From contig JANSYI010000036.1 in the NCBI GenBank assembly GCA_024742475.1, positions 16,529-80,528 on the forward strand: a DNA stretch of 64,000 bases, in the 5' to 3' direction. Of this stretch, positions 47,561 through 54,546 are shown piece by piece. The stretch's first letter is position 1; the number at the start of each line of letters is the position of its first letter. Position numbers and translations under genes: made by a program. The stretch comes from a bacterium. GTDB taxonomy: Bacteria; Myxococcota_A; Polyangia; Nannocystales; Nannocystaceae. The notes under the pieces are model-generated. The model was not told where the DNA came from. It saw only the letters and a program-made list of their open reading frames with translations, and did not search any database.

Positions 47561-48160
47561 ATGCGCAGACGGACCTTTGCGGCTTCAGTGGTGGTGACGC
47601 TCTCGCTCGCCGACCTCGCCTGCGACGGGGCATCGAACCCGCCCCGCACCGCGAACCCGCCTGGGCCCGAGACCCAGACGCCCGAGCCCGAGCCCAAGTC
47701 CAAGCCCACGCCGCCGGAGCCCGAGTCCAAGCCCACGCCGCCCGAGCCCGCCGAACCTCTCGTGGCGCTGCAGCCCGACGGCACGTGCCAAGAGTTTCCA
47801 AAGGTCGACTGCCCCGAGGATCCGAACATCTCGTGCAACCCCCCGGCGCCGCGCGAGGTCCCCTGCCCCGACTCGGTCTACCCCGAGGCCATGAACACAC
47901 AGAAGGTCGTGCTGCGCGGCGACGGCTCATGCTGGGAAGATCAGGGCGGGGACTTCGAGTGCCCGAAGGGAGCAATGTGCAACCCTCCTCCTCCCAAGCG
48001 GGTGCAGTGCCCCGCGTCGGTCCTCCCAGACCCTGCACCCAAGGCGAAGGTCGACACCCGTCCCGACGGCACCTGCTGGGAGATGGGCTCGGTCGGCGCG
48101 TGTCCCGAGGGCGCTCGCTGCAACCCGCCGCCGCCCCGGCGCGTCAAATGCCCCACGTGA
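47561..48160 (+). CDS. Cys-repeat lipoprotein
   Basis: A 199-residue protein with a signal ending LADLACDG. Residues ~30-67 are a Pro/Glu/Lys linker (KSKPTPPEPESKPTPPEP). Then three tandem ~40-residue repeats, each with four Cys: DGTCQEFPKVDCPEDP, DGSCWEDQGGDFECPKGAMC and DGTCWEMGSVGACPEGARC, closing with CNPPPPRxVxCP-type ends. Four Cys per repeat suggest disulphide modules or metal sites. The ferritin-like gene overlaps its end by 13 bp, which suggests a joint function. The family was not identified. Confidence 0.75.
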   Translation: MRRRTFAASVVVTLSLADLACDGASNPPRTANPPGPETQTPEPEPKSKPTPPEPESKPTPPEPAEPLVALQPDGTCQEFPKVDCPEDPNISCNPPAPREVPCPDSVYPEAMNTQKVVLRGDGSCWEDQGGDFECPKGAMCNPPPPKRVQCPASVLPDPAPKAKVDTRPDGTCWEMGSVGACPEGARCNPPPPRRVKCPT

Positions 48161-48843
48161 GCGTCCCGGCGCACGTCGGCGAAGAGTGGCTTCGCCGGGT
48201 CGAGGCGGAGTACACCAGCAGCGCGATCACGGCGTCGTTGGTGCAGTGGATGATCCGCCTCGGGGCGCCGCCCGAGCTCATCCGTGAAGGCTTGCGGATC
48301 GTCGACGACGAGCTCGAGCACGCGTCGCTGAGCGCTCGCGTCGCGGCCGAGGCGGGATGCGAGGACCCGCCCCAGCTCGTGCAAGAGTCGCTGGGACTGC
48401 ACCGCACGGAGGCTCCGCTGTGGCTCGACGCGCTGTGGGCTGCGGTCGAGTCATTTTGCCTGGGCGAGACCGTCGCCGTCCCGCTGTTCGTGGCGATGCG
48501 CGCCGACTGCACCGTGGAGGCGGCACGGGCGGCGCTCGATCGGATCGTGCGGGACGAGGTCCGTCATCGCGACTTCGGCTGGGCCACCTTGGACTGGTTC
48601 ATCCAGACCCGGGGTGACGAAGCCCGGCGTCAGGTCGAGCGCGCACTCCCGGGCATGATGCAACGGCTGCGCACGAACTACGGCCAAGGCGGGGACGCAC
48701 CCTCTTCGAAAACATCCACATCGCAGGCGCAGTGGGGCCTGCTGCCCATCTCTCGGTACGCCGAGATCCTGGAGCGATGCGTCGTCCGGGACTATGTGCC
48801 CCGTTTCGAGGCGCTCGGCATCGACTTCACCACCCGGTGCTAG
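48148..48843 (+). CDS. Ferritin-like diiron protein
   Basis: A 231-residue soluble four-helix protein. The diiron/ferritin-like pattern shows two ExxH motifs, ELEH at 55-58 in VDDELEHASLSAR and EVRH in IVRDEVRHRDFGW, with an additional acidic helix EAEYTSSAITASLVQWM near the N-terminus. Such proteins bind iron or oxidise substrates. The start ATG 48148 lies inside the preceding lipoprotein gene, giving a 13-bp overlap and translational coupling. It has no signal peptide. A related lipid-anchored protein is encoded 2 kb downstream. Confidence 0.8.
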   Translation: MPHVSVPAHVGEEWLRRVEAEYTSSAITASLVQWMIRLGAPPELIREGLRIVDDELEHASLSARVAAEAGCEDPPQLVQESLGLHRTEAPLWLDALWAAVESFCLGETVAVPLFVAMRADCTVEAARAALDRIVRDEVRHRDFGWATLDWFIQTRGDEARRQVERALPGMMQRLRTNYGQGGDAPSSKTSTSQAQWGLLPISRYAEILERCVVRDYVPRFEALGIDFTTRC

Positions 48844-48914
48844 CAGCTGCGCGCTGTGACATCGGTCCCACCCGACGGGCGGCGGCCGCTCGGCGGTGTA
48901 GACTGACGGCACCG

Positions 48915-50126
48915 ATGTTCCTGCCCGCGCTGCTGCTCAGTGGCGCCTTCGCGCTCGCCCCCGCGCAGGGCGAGGCCAAGGCCAAGCCCGAGTCGAAGGC
49001 CAAGCCCGAGTCGAAGGCCAAGCCCGAGTCGGAGGCCAAGCCCGAGTCGAAGGCAAAGCCCGAGTCGAAGGCAAAGCCGGACCCCGCACCCGACGCTCCG
49101 CCTGCGAGCTTGATGCGCCCGTTCGACGCCGTCGTCGTCCCGACGTCCGGGCCGGTCGTCCGCGAGTCGTGCGAGGCGGTCCGCACCCCGGTCACCGATC
49201 CCAAGGCGCTGTCCTGCACGCGATGGCGGGTCGAGTGGAGTCACAAGGGCAAGGTCTGGGCCGCGATCGAGGCCGACAGCTTCGCCGCGCTCACGCAAAA
49301 GAAAGCCCGGCACCTCGCGTTCGCCCGCCAATACGCCCGAGCCTTCGACAAAGCCGAAGACCCCCGCTACGAAGACGTCAGCCCGATCATCTGCGACGAG
49401 TGCGACCCGAGCGTCGCCCAGGGCCGCTGGGGCGAGGGCCAGACGTTCTCCGGGCTCGAGTCGGCGCGCGCGCTCGACGACGCCCGCACGCGCCTGGCCG
49501 AGTTCGAGACGCTCTTCTACGAGACGCACGCGCCCGCGGTCGCCGAGGTCGCCCGCCTCGCGACCGAGCGCAAGACGGCCTCCAACGCCAAGCGCTACGC
49601 AAAACAGCTCGAGCTCGCCTCGGCCGACCTCGTCAGCTGGCAGGCGCAGCTGCACCAAGCCGAGCTCCTCCGCAGCGCGTCCAAGGTCGAAAAGGTCGTC
49701 AAGGCGATGAAGGCCCGCGGCGCCGCGCTCGACAAAGGGCTCGTCGCCCTCGGCAAGCAGGTCGCCACCACCGTCGCCAAGGCCCACGCAGGCGTCTACG
49801 CCCAAGAAGGCGCCAACCCTGCCGCGACCCCCACGCTCGAAGTGGACTTCGACGGCCGCCGCGTCACCGCCACCTACCGCCTCGGCGAGGCGAGCTCGGT
49901 CTGGTTCGAGGGCACCGTCGGCCTCGACGGCAGCCTGCGCGGCCGCTCACTCATGGCGCCCCCCGGCGGCAAGCTTACCTGCAAGGAACACTCCGAAGCC
50001 TGCGGCTACGAGTACATCCCGTCCATGATCCGCTTCAGCGTCCGCCCCGAGCCCCGCAAGGAAGTGCTCGAGCTTTGGTTTCAACGCGACAAGTGGGTCG
50101 CCGCCACGCCCTTCAGCCGCGATTGA
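48915..50126 (+). CDS. Secreted protein with AKPESK tandem repeats, unknown function
   Basis: A 403-residue secreted protein. The signal peptide ends near APAQGEA. It is followed by five near-perfect hexapeptide repeats AKPESK (about residues 23-52) and Pro-rich segments. The main body is helical (ESARALDDARTRLAEFETLFYE, LELASADLVSWQAQLHQ) and ends in a beta-rich domain (RRVTATYRLGEASSVWFEGTVGLDG). Several Cys are present (DECDP). No family recognised. It may be a wall- or membrane-associated protein with the repeats as a flexible stalk. It starts 71 bp after the ferritin-like gene. Confidence 0.74.
   Translation: MFLPALLLSGAFALAPAQGEAKAKPESKAKPESKAKPESEAKPESKAKPESKAKPDPAPDAPPASLMRPFDAVVVPTSGPVVRESCEAVRTPVTDPKALSCTRWRVEWSHKGKVWAAIEADSFAALTQKKARHLAFARQYARAFDKAEDPRYEDVSPIICDECDPSVAQGRWGEGQTFSGLESARALDDARTRLAEFETLFYETHAPAVAEVARLATERKTASNAKRYAKQLELASADLVSWQAQLHQAELLRSASKVEKVVKAMKARGAALDKGLVALGKQVATTVAKAHAGVYAQEGANPAATPTLEVDFDGRRVTATYRLGEASSVWFEGTVGLDGSLRGRSLMAPPGGKLTCKEHSEACGYEYIPSMIRFSVRPEPRKEVLELWFQRDKWVAATPFSRD
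48981..49070 (+). repeat. Five 18-bp tandem repeats within a coding region
   Basis: Five consecutive copies of an 18-bp unit coding for AKPESK (GCC/GCA AAG CCC GAG TCG AAG, one ending GAG), followed by a partial sixth unit. The changes are mostly silent or Lys/Glu. Such repeats are prone to copy-number change and would vary the length of the flexible linker. Confidence 0.85.
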
Positions 50127-50198
50127 GATTTCGGTTGTCTCGCGACCGGATCGGACTAGAGTTTCGGTGTGGGCATTCGTCCGCGCATTGGATTGAAC

Positions 50199-51314
50199 AT
50201 GATGGTCGATGGACATTCTCGCGCCGCGTTGGCGCAGCGGGTTTTGGTGGCTTTGTTTCTGACCGCAGCGTGCGAAGCCGCGGTCGGAGATGACGAGCCC
50301 CAAGAGACGTACGACGAGCCGGTCGAGGAGCGTGAAGCGCTGGAGTGCGACATTCAGCTCGCGTGCGGGGAGGCCTCGAGCGAGGCGGAGTGCCGCCTGC
50401 CGTGGCGGCCCAGCGGGTGCACGGAGATCGACGACGCTGCGTTCGAGGCGTGCATCAGCGCGATGCGCGACGTGCTGGCGGACATCGAGGACGGCACGGG
50501 GATCTGCCAGACGCGCGACTACGGCGATGCCTGCAACGAGTGGGAACTCTACGCCGACTACGATACGTGCGCCACGACGGCGGGCCGCCCCCTCTACATC
50601 GACGGGGAGCAGACGTTGCCCATCGTCGTGCGAACGGGGCGTCCGGCGATGTCTCCAAGAGCCTGCGCGGCCGAACACTGGCTTCGCTGCGCCCAGCTCG
50701 AAGCCGCGTCGGTCCCGGCGTTCCGGCGCCTGCAGGCCGAGCTTGGCCAGCTCGGTGCGCCGCCTGCCCTGCGCGCGGCCGCGAGGCAGGCCGCCGAAGA
50801 CGAGGTGGTGCACACCCGACTCTGCCTCGCCCAGGCCAATGCCATGTCGGACGCCGAGCGGTTCTCGCTGCGACCGATGCCGCGAGTCGCCGCACGCCCT
50901 GACGTCACGCTGGAACAGCTCGCGGTCGAAGCCCTGCTCGAGGGCTGCGTCGCCGAGGGTGCGGCCGCGGCATGGGCTGCCATCGCTACCGAGAACGCCG
51001 ATGCGGAGCCTGCGACCGTGCTCCAGACCATCGCCGCCGACGAGCTTCGACACGCGACGCTGAGCTGGCGAGTGATCGGCTGGGCCCTGTGTGAGCAGCC
51101 CTCGATCGCGGGGCGTCTGCAGGCCGCACTCGAGGCTTGGCAACACGGCGCACGATCAGCCCCCCAGCCGCCGGGTCGCGAAGACCTCGCGCGGTTCGGT
51201 GTCCTCAGCGCCACGCACGAACGCGCGATCACGGCGGAGCTCGTCGAGAAGGTCGTCAGGCCCACGCTCCAGGCGCTCTGCCGGCGGCGCATGGATGAAG
51301 CGGCTCGCGCCTAG
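50199..51314 (+). CDS. Ferritin-like lipoprotein
   Basis: A 371-residue predicted lipoprotein. The signal VLVALFLTAACEAA is followed by a Cys-rich domain with CDIQLACGEASSEAECRL and a Trp/Tyr-rich part. From about residue 155 a ferritin-like helical region appears: QLEAASVPAFRRLQ, then ExxH motifs in EDEVVHTRLCLAQ and ADELRHATLSW. These match the two ExxH of diiron ferritin-like proteins, here on a lipid-anchored, extracytoplasmic protein. It is related in pattern to the gene at 48148-48843. The start pair ATGATG is at 50199/50202. The 3' end overlaps the radical-SAM gene by 4 bp. Confidence 0.78.
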   Translation: MMVDGHSRAALAQRVLVALFLTAACEAAVGDDEPQETYDEPVEEREALECDIQLACGEASSEAECRLPWRPSGCTEIDDAAFEACISAMRDVLADIEDGTGICQTRDYGDACNEWELYADYDTCATTAGRPLYIDGEQTLPIVVRTGRPAMSPRACAAEHWLRCAQLEAASVPAFRRLQAELGQLGAPPALRAAARQAAEDEVVHTRLCLAQANAMSDAERFSLRPMPRVAARPDVTLEQLAVEALLEGCVAEGAAAAWAAIATENADAEPATVLQTIAADELRHATLSWRVIGWALCEQPSIAGRLQAALEAWQHGARSAPQPPGREDLARFGVLSATHERAITAELVEKVVRPTLQALCRRRMDEAARA

Positions 51315-52348
51315 AACAACCCCATCTGTCCGCTCGGGTCGGGCCGCTGGAACGGGGACGGATCGGGCACCGCGGGCGCGCGCCCGAGGCCGAGGCGTTT
51401 CGCGGTGGAGCGGACCATGGTCTCGATGACTTGCCAGCGGGCGCCCTGGCCTCGCATGCGGGCGCCGAAGCGTGAGTCGTTGCGGGCGCCGCCGCGGCAG
51501 GCTTCGATCTGCGAGAGGATCCTGTCGGCGCGCAGCGGCAGCGTTTCGCGGATGCGGGCCTCGAAGACGGCGTCGACGGGACGCGGCAGGCGGACCATGG
51601 TGGTGCCGTAGAACGTGGCTCCGGCTGCGTGGGCCGCCTCGAGGATGGCCGGGGCCTCGGCGTCGTTGAGGCCAGGGATGATCGGCGCCACGTTGACCCC
51701 GACCGGGATGCCCGCTGCGGCGAGCCGCTCGATGACCTGAAGGCGCCGCGCAGGCGAGGGCACGTAGGGCTCGACGGCTCGCGCGTACTCGGCCGAGAGG
51801 AACGGGAGGCTGACCGTGACCGAGGCGTAGGCGTCGCGTGCCAGCGCCGCGATCAGCTCGATGTCACGCTCGATGACCGCGCCCTTGGTGATGATCGACA
51901 CCGGGTTGCGGAACTCGAGGCACACCTGCAGGCACGCCCGCGTCAGGCCGTGCACCGCCTCGAGCGGCTGGTAGCAGTCGGTGTTGCCCGAGAACACCAC
52001 CAGCGCGCCCGACCACGAGCGCCGCGAAAAGCGAGCGCGAAGCAGCGCCGGCGCGTCGCGCTTGAGCACCAGCTTGCGCTCGAAGTCCGTGCCCGCCCCG
52101 AAGTCGAGGTACTCGTGGCTGGGCCGCGCGTAGCAGTAGGCGCACCCGTGAAAGCACCCCCGGTAGGGGTTGACCGAGTAGTCGAAGCCCAGGTCGGGGC
52201 TGTCGTTCTTCGACAGCACGCTCTTGGTGCGATCTTCGAAGAGCTGGAGCGCGACCTTCGGAGGCGGCTCCACGTCCCACTCGACCGCCGTCTCGTGAAA
52301 GCGGTTGTCCGGGTTGTTCAGCTGTCGCAGCACGCTCGGTCGCGCCAT
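51311..52348 (-). CDS. Radical SAM protein, PA0069/Rv2578c-like
   Basis: A 345-residue radical SAM enzyme. The iron-sulfur Cys motif is CFHGCAYCYAR (CxxxCxxC), in NPYRGCFHGCAYCYARPSHEY, and typical later blocks include SGNTDCYQPLE and VNVAPIIPGLND. This subgroup resembles spore photoproduct lyase-related proteins, but its substrate is unknown. The start is taken at ATG 52348; ATG 52357 is possible. A short inverted repeat lies just upstream at 52370-52385. Confidence 0.85.
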   Translation of the reverse strand: MARPSVLRQLNNPDNRFHETAVEWDVEPPPKVALQLFEDRTKSVLSKNDSPDLGFDYSVNPYRGCFHGCAYCYARPSHEYLDFGAGTDFERKLVLKRDAPALLRARFSRRSWSGALVVFSGNTDCYQPLEAVHGLTRACLQVCLEFRNPVSIITKGAVIERDIELIAALARDAYASVTVSLPFLSAEYARAVEPYVPSPARRLQVIERLAAAGIPVGVNVAPIIPGLNDAEAPAILEAAHAAGATFYGTTMVRLPRPVDAVFEARIRETLPLRADRILSQIEACRGGARNDSRFGARMRGQGARWQVIETMVRSTAKRLGLGRAPAVPDPSPFQRPDPSGQMGLF

Positions 52349-52422
52349 CGGCCACACACTGACACAATGTTCACCTGACTGTGAAAGGCGGGTTCCCCGC
52401 GCGTGCTAGCAGGCTGTGGAAG

Positions 52423-53136
52423 CTAGAGCGGCTCGAACGCCTCGAGGACCTGCATCGTGCCCTCGTCGAAGCGCGTCTCCTGCTGCCGTTCGAGCAGCAC
52501 GCCGTCTTCGATCCAGACCGTCGCGACGATCGAGTCGTCTCCGCCGACCGCGGTGCGAAACGTGATCGGGTCCGCAGGCAGCTTCGCGTGGTGCGGCTCC
52601 ATCACCGCCACCGTCGGTGCGCCGGGCTGTGGTGTCAGCACCAGCCACGCGTGCACGTCCCCCTCGGGCGCATCGGGCGGGTTGCCGGCCACGAGCATCG
52701 CGAGGGTGTGCAGCAGCCCCATGCGAACGATGCTCACCCCCAGGATCGTCCTCAGCTGTGCAGGCTGCGGCAGGTCGAAGGAGCGCGCGCCACCGTCCCC
52801 CTTCATTCGAGACCCATCGGTCTGCAGCGACACTTTCACCGGCATGCCGGCGAAGTGTCCGCTGGCGACCAGCTCGATGCGATCGCCGTCCATCCGCAGC
52901 ACCCCGGCGAACGACGACTCGACCGCACCGGCCGACCTCACCGCGAACCGCGTGTGCACGGGCTCGGAGGTCAGCCACGCCTCCGCTGCCGACACGCGCG
53001 ACGCCGCGTCCGGGGTCGGCTCGGGCTCCGGCGTGGCGACCGGCTCGGGCGTATCGGAGGCCGGCGCTGCAACCGGGGCCGGTGCAGCCGCGGCGCAACT
53101 CGCGAGCCCAAGGAGGCTCCAACAAAGCCATCGCAT
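52423..53136 (-). CDS. Predicted lipoprotein with Pro/Glu linker
   Basis: A 237-residue protein with a signal ending GLASCAAAA and then a Pro/Glu/Ala-rich linker (PEPVATPEPEPTPD). The mature domain (EAWLTSEPVHTRFAVRSAGAVESSFAGVLRMDGDRIELVASG, ITFRTAVGGDDSIVATVW) is beta-rich, perhaps LolA-like or DUF4292-like. No catalytic motif is apparent. The start is ATG 53136, with GTG 53142 as alternative. Divergent from the glycerol-1-phosphate-dehydrogenase-like gene, with 30 bp between them. Confidence 0.72.
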   Translation of the reverse strand: MRWLCWSLLGLASCAAAAPAPVAAPASDTPEPVATPEPEPTPDAASRVSAAEAWLTSEPVHTRFAVRSAGAVESSFAGVLRMDGDRIELVASGHFAGMPVKVSLQTDGSRMKGDGGARSFDLPQPAQLRTILGVSIVRMGLLHTLAMLVAGNPPDAPEGDVHAWLVLTPQPGAPTVAVMEPHHAKLPADPITFRTAVGGDDSIVATVWIEDGVLLERQQETRFDEGTMQVLEAFEPL

Positions 53137-53166
53137 GGCCACAGGCTACACCCGTAGTATCCCCCC

Positions 53167-54540
53167 GTGGCGCTCTCGTCGATCCTTCAGGACCTCTCGC
53201 AGCTCACCGCCGAAGGCCGCGGCCAAGCCAAGAAGACCCAGCACATCGGCGTGGGCGCGGACCAACTGGCCCAGGTCGGTCCTTGGCTCGCCGAAGCCCA
53301 GCCGGGCAAATCGCACCTGCTCGTCTGCGACGCGCATACCAAGGTCGCAGCCGCCGACGCGCTGCTGGGGCACCTGCGCTCCGCAGGGCTCACCGCCAGC
53401 GTGCACGTGCTGCAGCCGCGTCCGGGCGAGGACCACGTCATGTGTGCCGACGAGGAGATCGCCGCGCTGCGAGAGCACCTCGCCCCCACCCCCCACGTCA
53501 ACGCGATCGCCGTCGGGGCCGGGTCGGTCAACGACATCGTGAAGATGGCGACGGCCAAGCTCGACCGGCCCTACCAGTGCGTCGCGACGGCGGCGAGCAT
53601 GAACGGCTACACGTCCGCCATCGCCGCGGTGCTCTCGCGCGGGGTCAAGCGCACCCTGCCCGCACAGCAAGCCCAAGCGGTGTTCGCCGACGTCGACGTG
53701 CTTCGCAAGGCGCCCGCCTACCTCAACCTCGCCGGCTTTGGCGACCTGCTCTCCAAGCCCTACAGCAACGCCGACTGGCGCCTGTCCGCGTTCGTCCGCG
53801 GCGTGCCCTACGAGGAGCGCCCCGCGAAGCTGCTCGACACCGCCTTCGACGCGCTGCTCGATGCGGCGAGCTCGGTCGGCAAGGCTGAAGCCGACGGCAT
53901 CGAGCTGCTCGCGGCGACGATCATCCTCTCGGGCTTCACCATGGCCATCGCCGGGACCTCGGCGCCGGCCTCGGGCGGCGAACACCTCGTCAGCCACTAT
54001 TGGGACATGGAGCAGCACTGCCACGACCTGCCGCTGCGAGGCCTGCACGGCACCCAGGTCGGCATCGCCACCTTGATGTCCGCGATGCTCTTCGAGCGCC
54101 TCGTCACCCTCGAGCAAGACGACATCGACCCCGAGGCCGCGGCGACGCGCATCCGGGACGCGTCGTATCTCGACGGCCTCGCGCAGCGGCACCGTGGCCT
54201 GACGCCGGCCGTCGTCGACGAGGTCCGCGCGCAGATCGAAGCCAAGCAGAAGACCGGACCCGCGCTCCGCGACGAGCTCGCCGCCGTGAAGGCGCAGTGG
54301 CCCGAGATTCGCGCCACCTTGAAGGACACGCTGATGCCCTCCGCGCGCATGCGTGACGCCCTGGCCGCTGCTCAGGCTCCCTCCAAGCCGAGCGCCCTCG
54401 ACGTCGGCCGCGAGCACGCCGTCCGCACGCTCACCGTGTGCCGGGAAATCCGCAGCCGCTACGTCGCCATGGACCTCATCGCCGACCTCGGCAAGCTGCC
54501 CACCTGGGCCGCCGAGGTCGTCGACGCGGTCGAAGCGTAG
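53167..54540 (+). CDS. Glycerol-1-phosphate dehydrogenase-like (iron-containing ADH family) enzyme
   Basis: A 457-residue dehydrogenase of the iron-containing ADH/sn-glycerol-1-phosphate dehydrogenase group. The NAD-binding block is IAVGAGSVNDIVKMATA, the catalytic metal site lies around SAPASGGEHLVSHYWDME and LHGTQVGIATLMSAMLF. Bacterial AraM-like members make glycerol-1-phosphate; archaeal ones set lipid stereochemistry. It is ~60-100 residues longer than typical, with a C-terminal helical extension. The start is GTG 53167. No archaeal lipid gene accompanies it, so its product is uncertain. Confidence 0.85.
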   Translation: MALSSILQDLSQLTAEGRGQAKKTQHIGVGADQLAQVGPWLAEAQPGKSHLLVCDAHTKVAAADALLGHLRSAGLTASVHVLQPRPGEDHVMCADEEIAALREHLAPTPHVNAIAVGAGSVNDIVKMATAKLDRPYQCVATAASMNGYTSAIAAVLSRGVKRTLPAQQAQAVFADVDVLRKAPAYLNLAGFGDLLSKPYSNADWRLSAFVRGVPYEERPAKLLDTAFDALLDAASSVGKAEADGIELLAATIILSGFTMAIAGTSAPASGGEHLVSHYWDMEQHCHDLPLRGLHGTQVGIATLMSAMLFERLVTLEQDDIDPEAAATRIRDASYLDGLAQRHRGLTPAVVDEVRAQIEAKQKTGPALRDELAAVKAQWPEIRATLKDTLMPSARMRDALAAAQAPSKPSALDVGREHAVRTLTVCREIRSRYVAMDLIADLGKLPTWAAEVVDAVEA

Positions 54541-54546
54541 TCGCAG

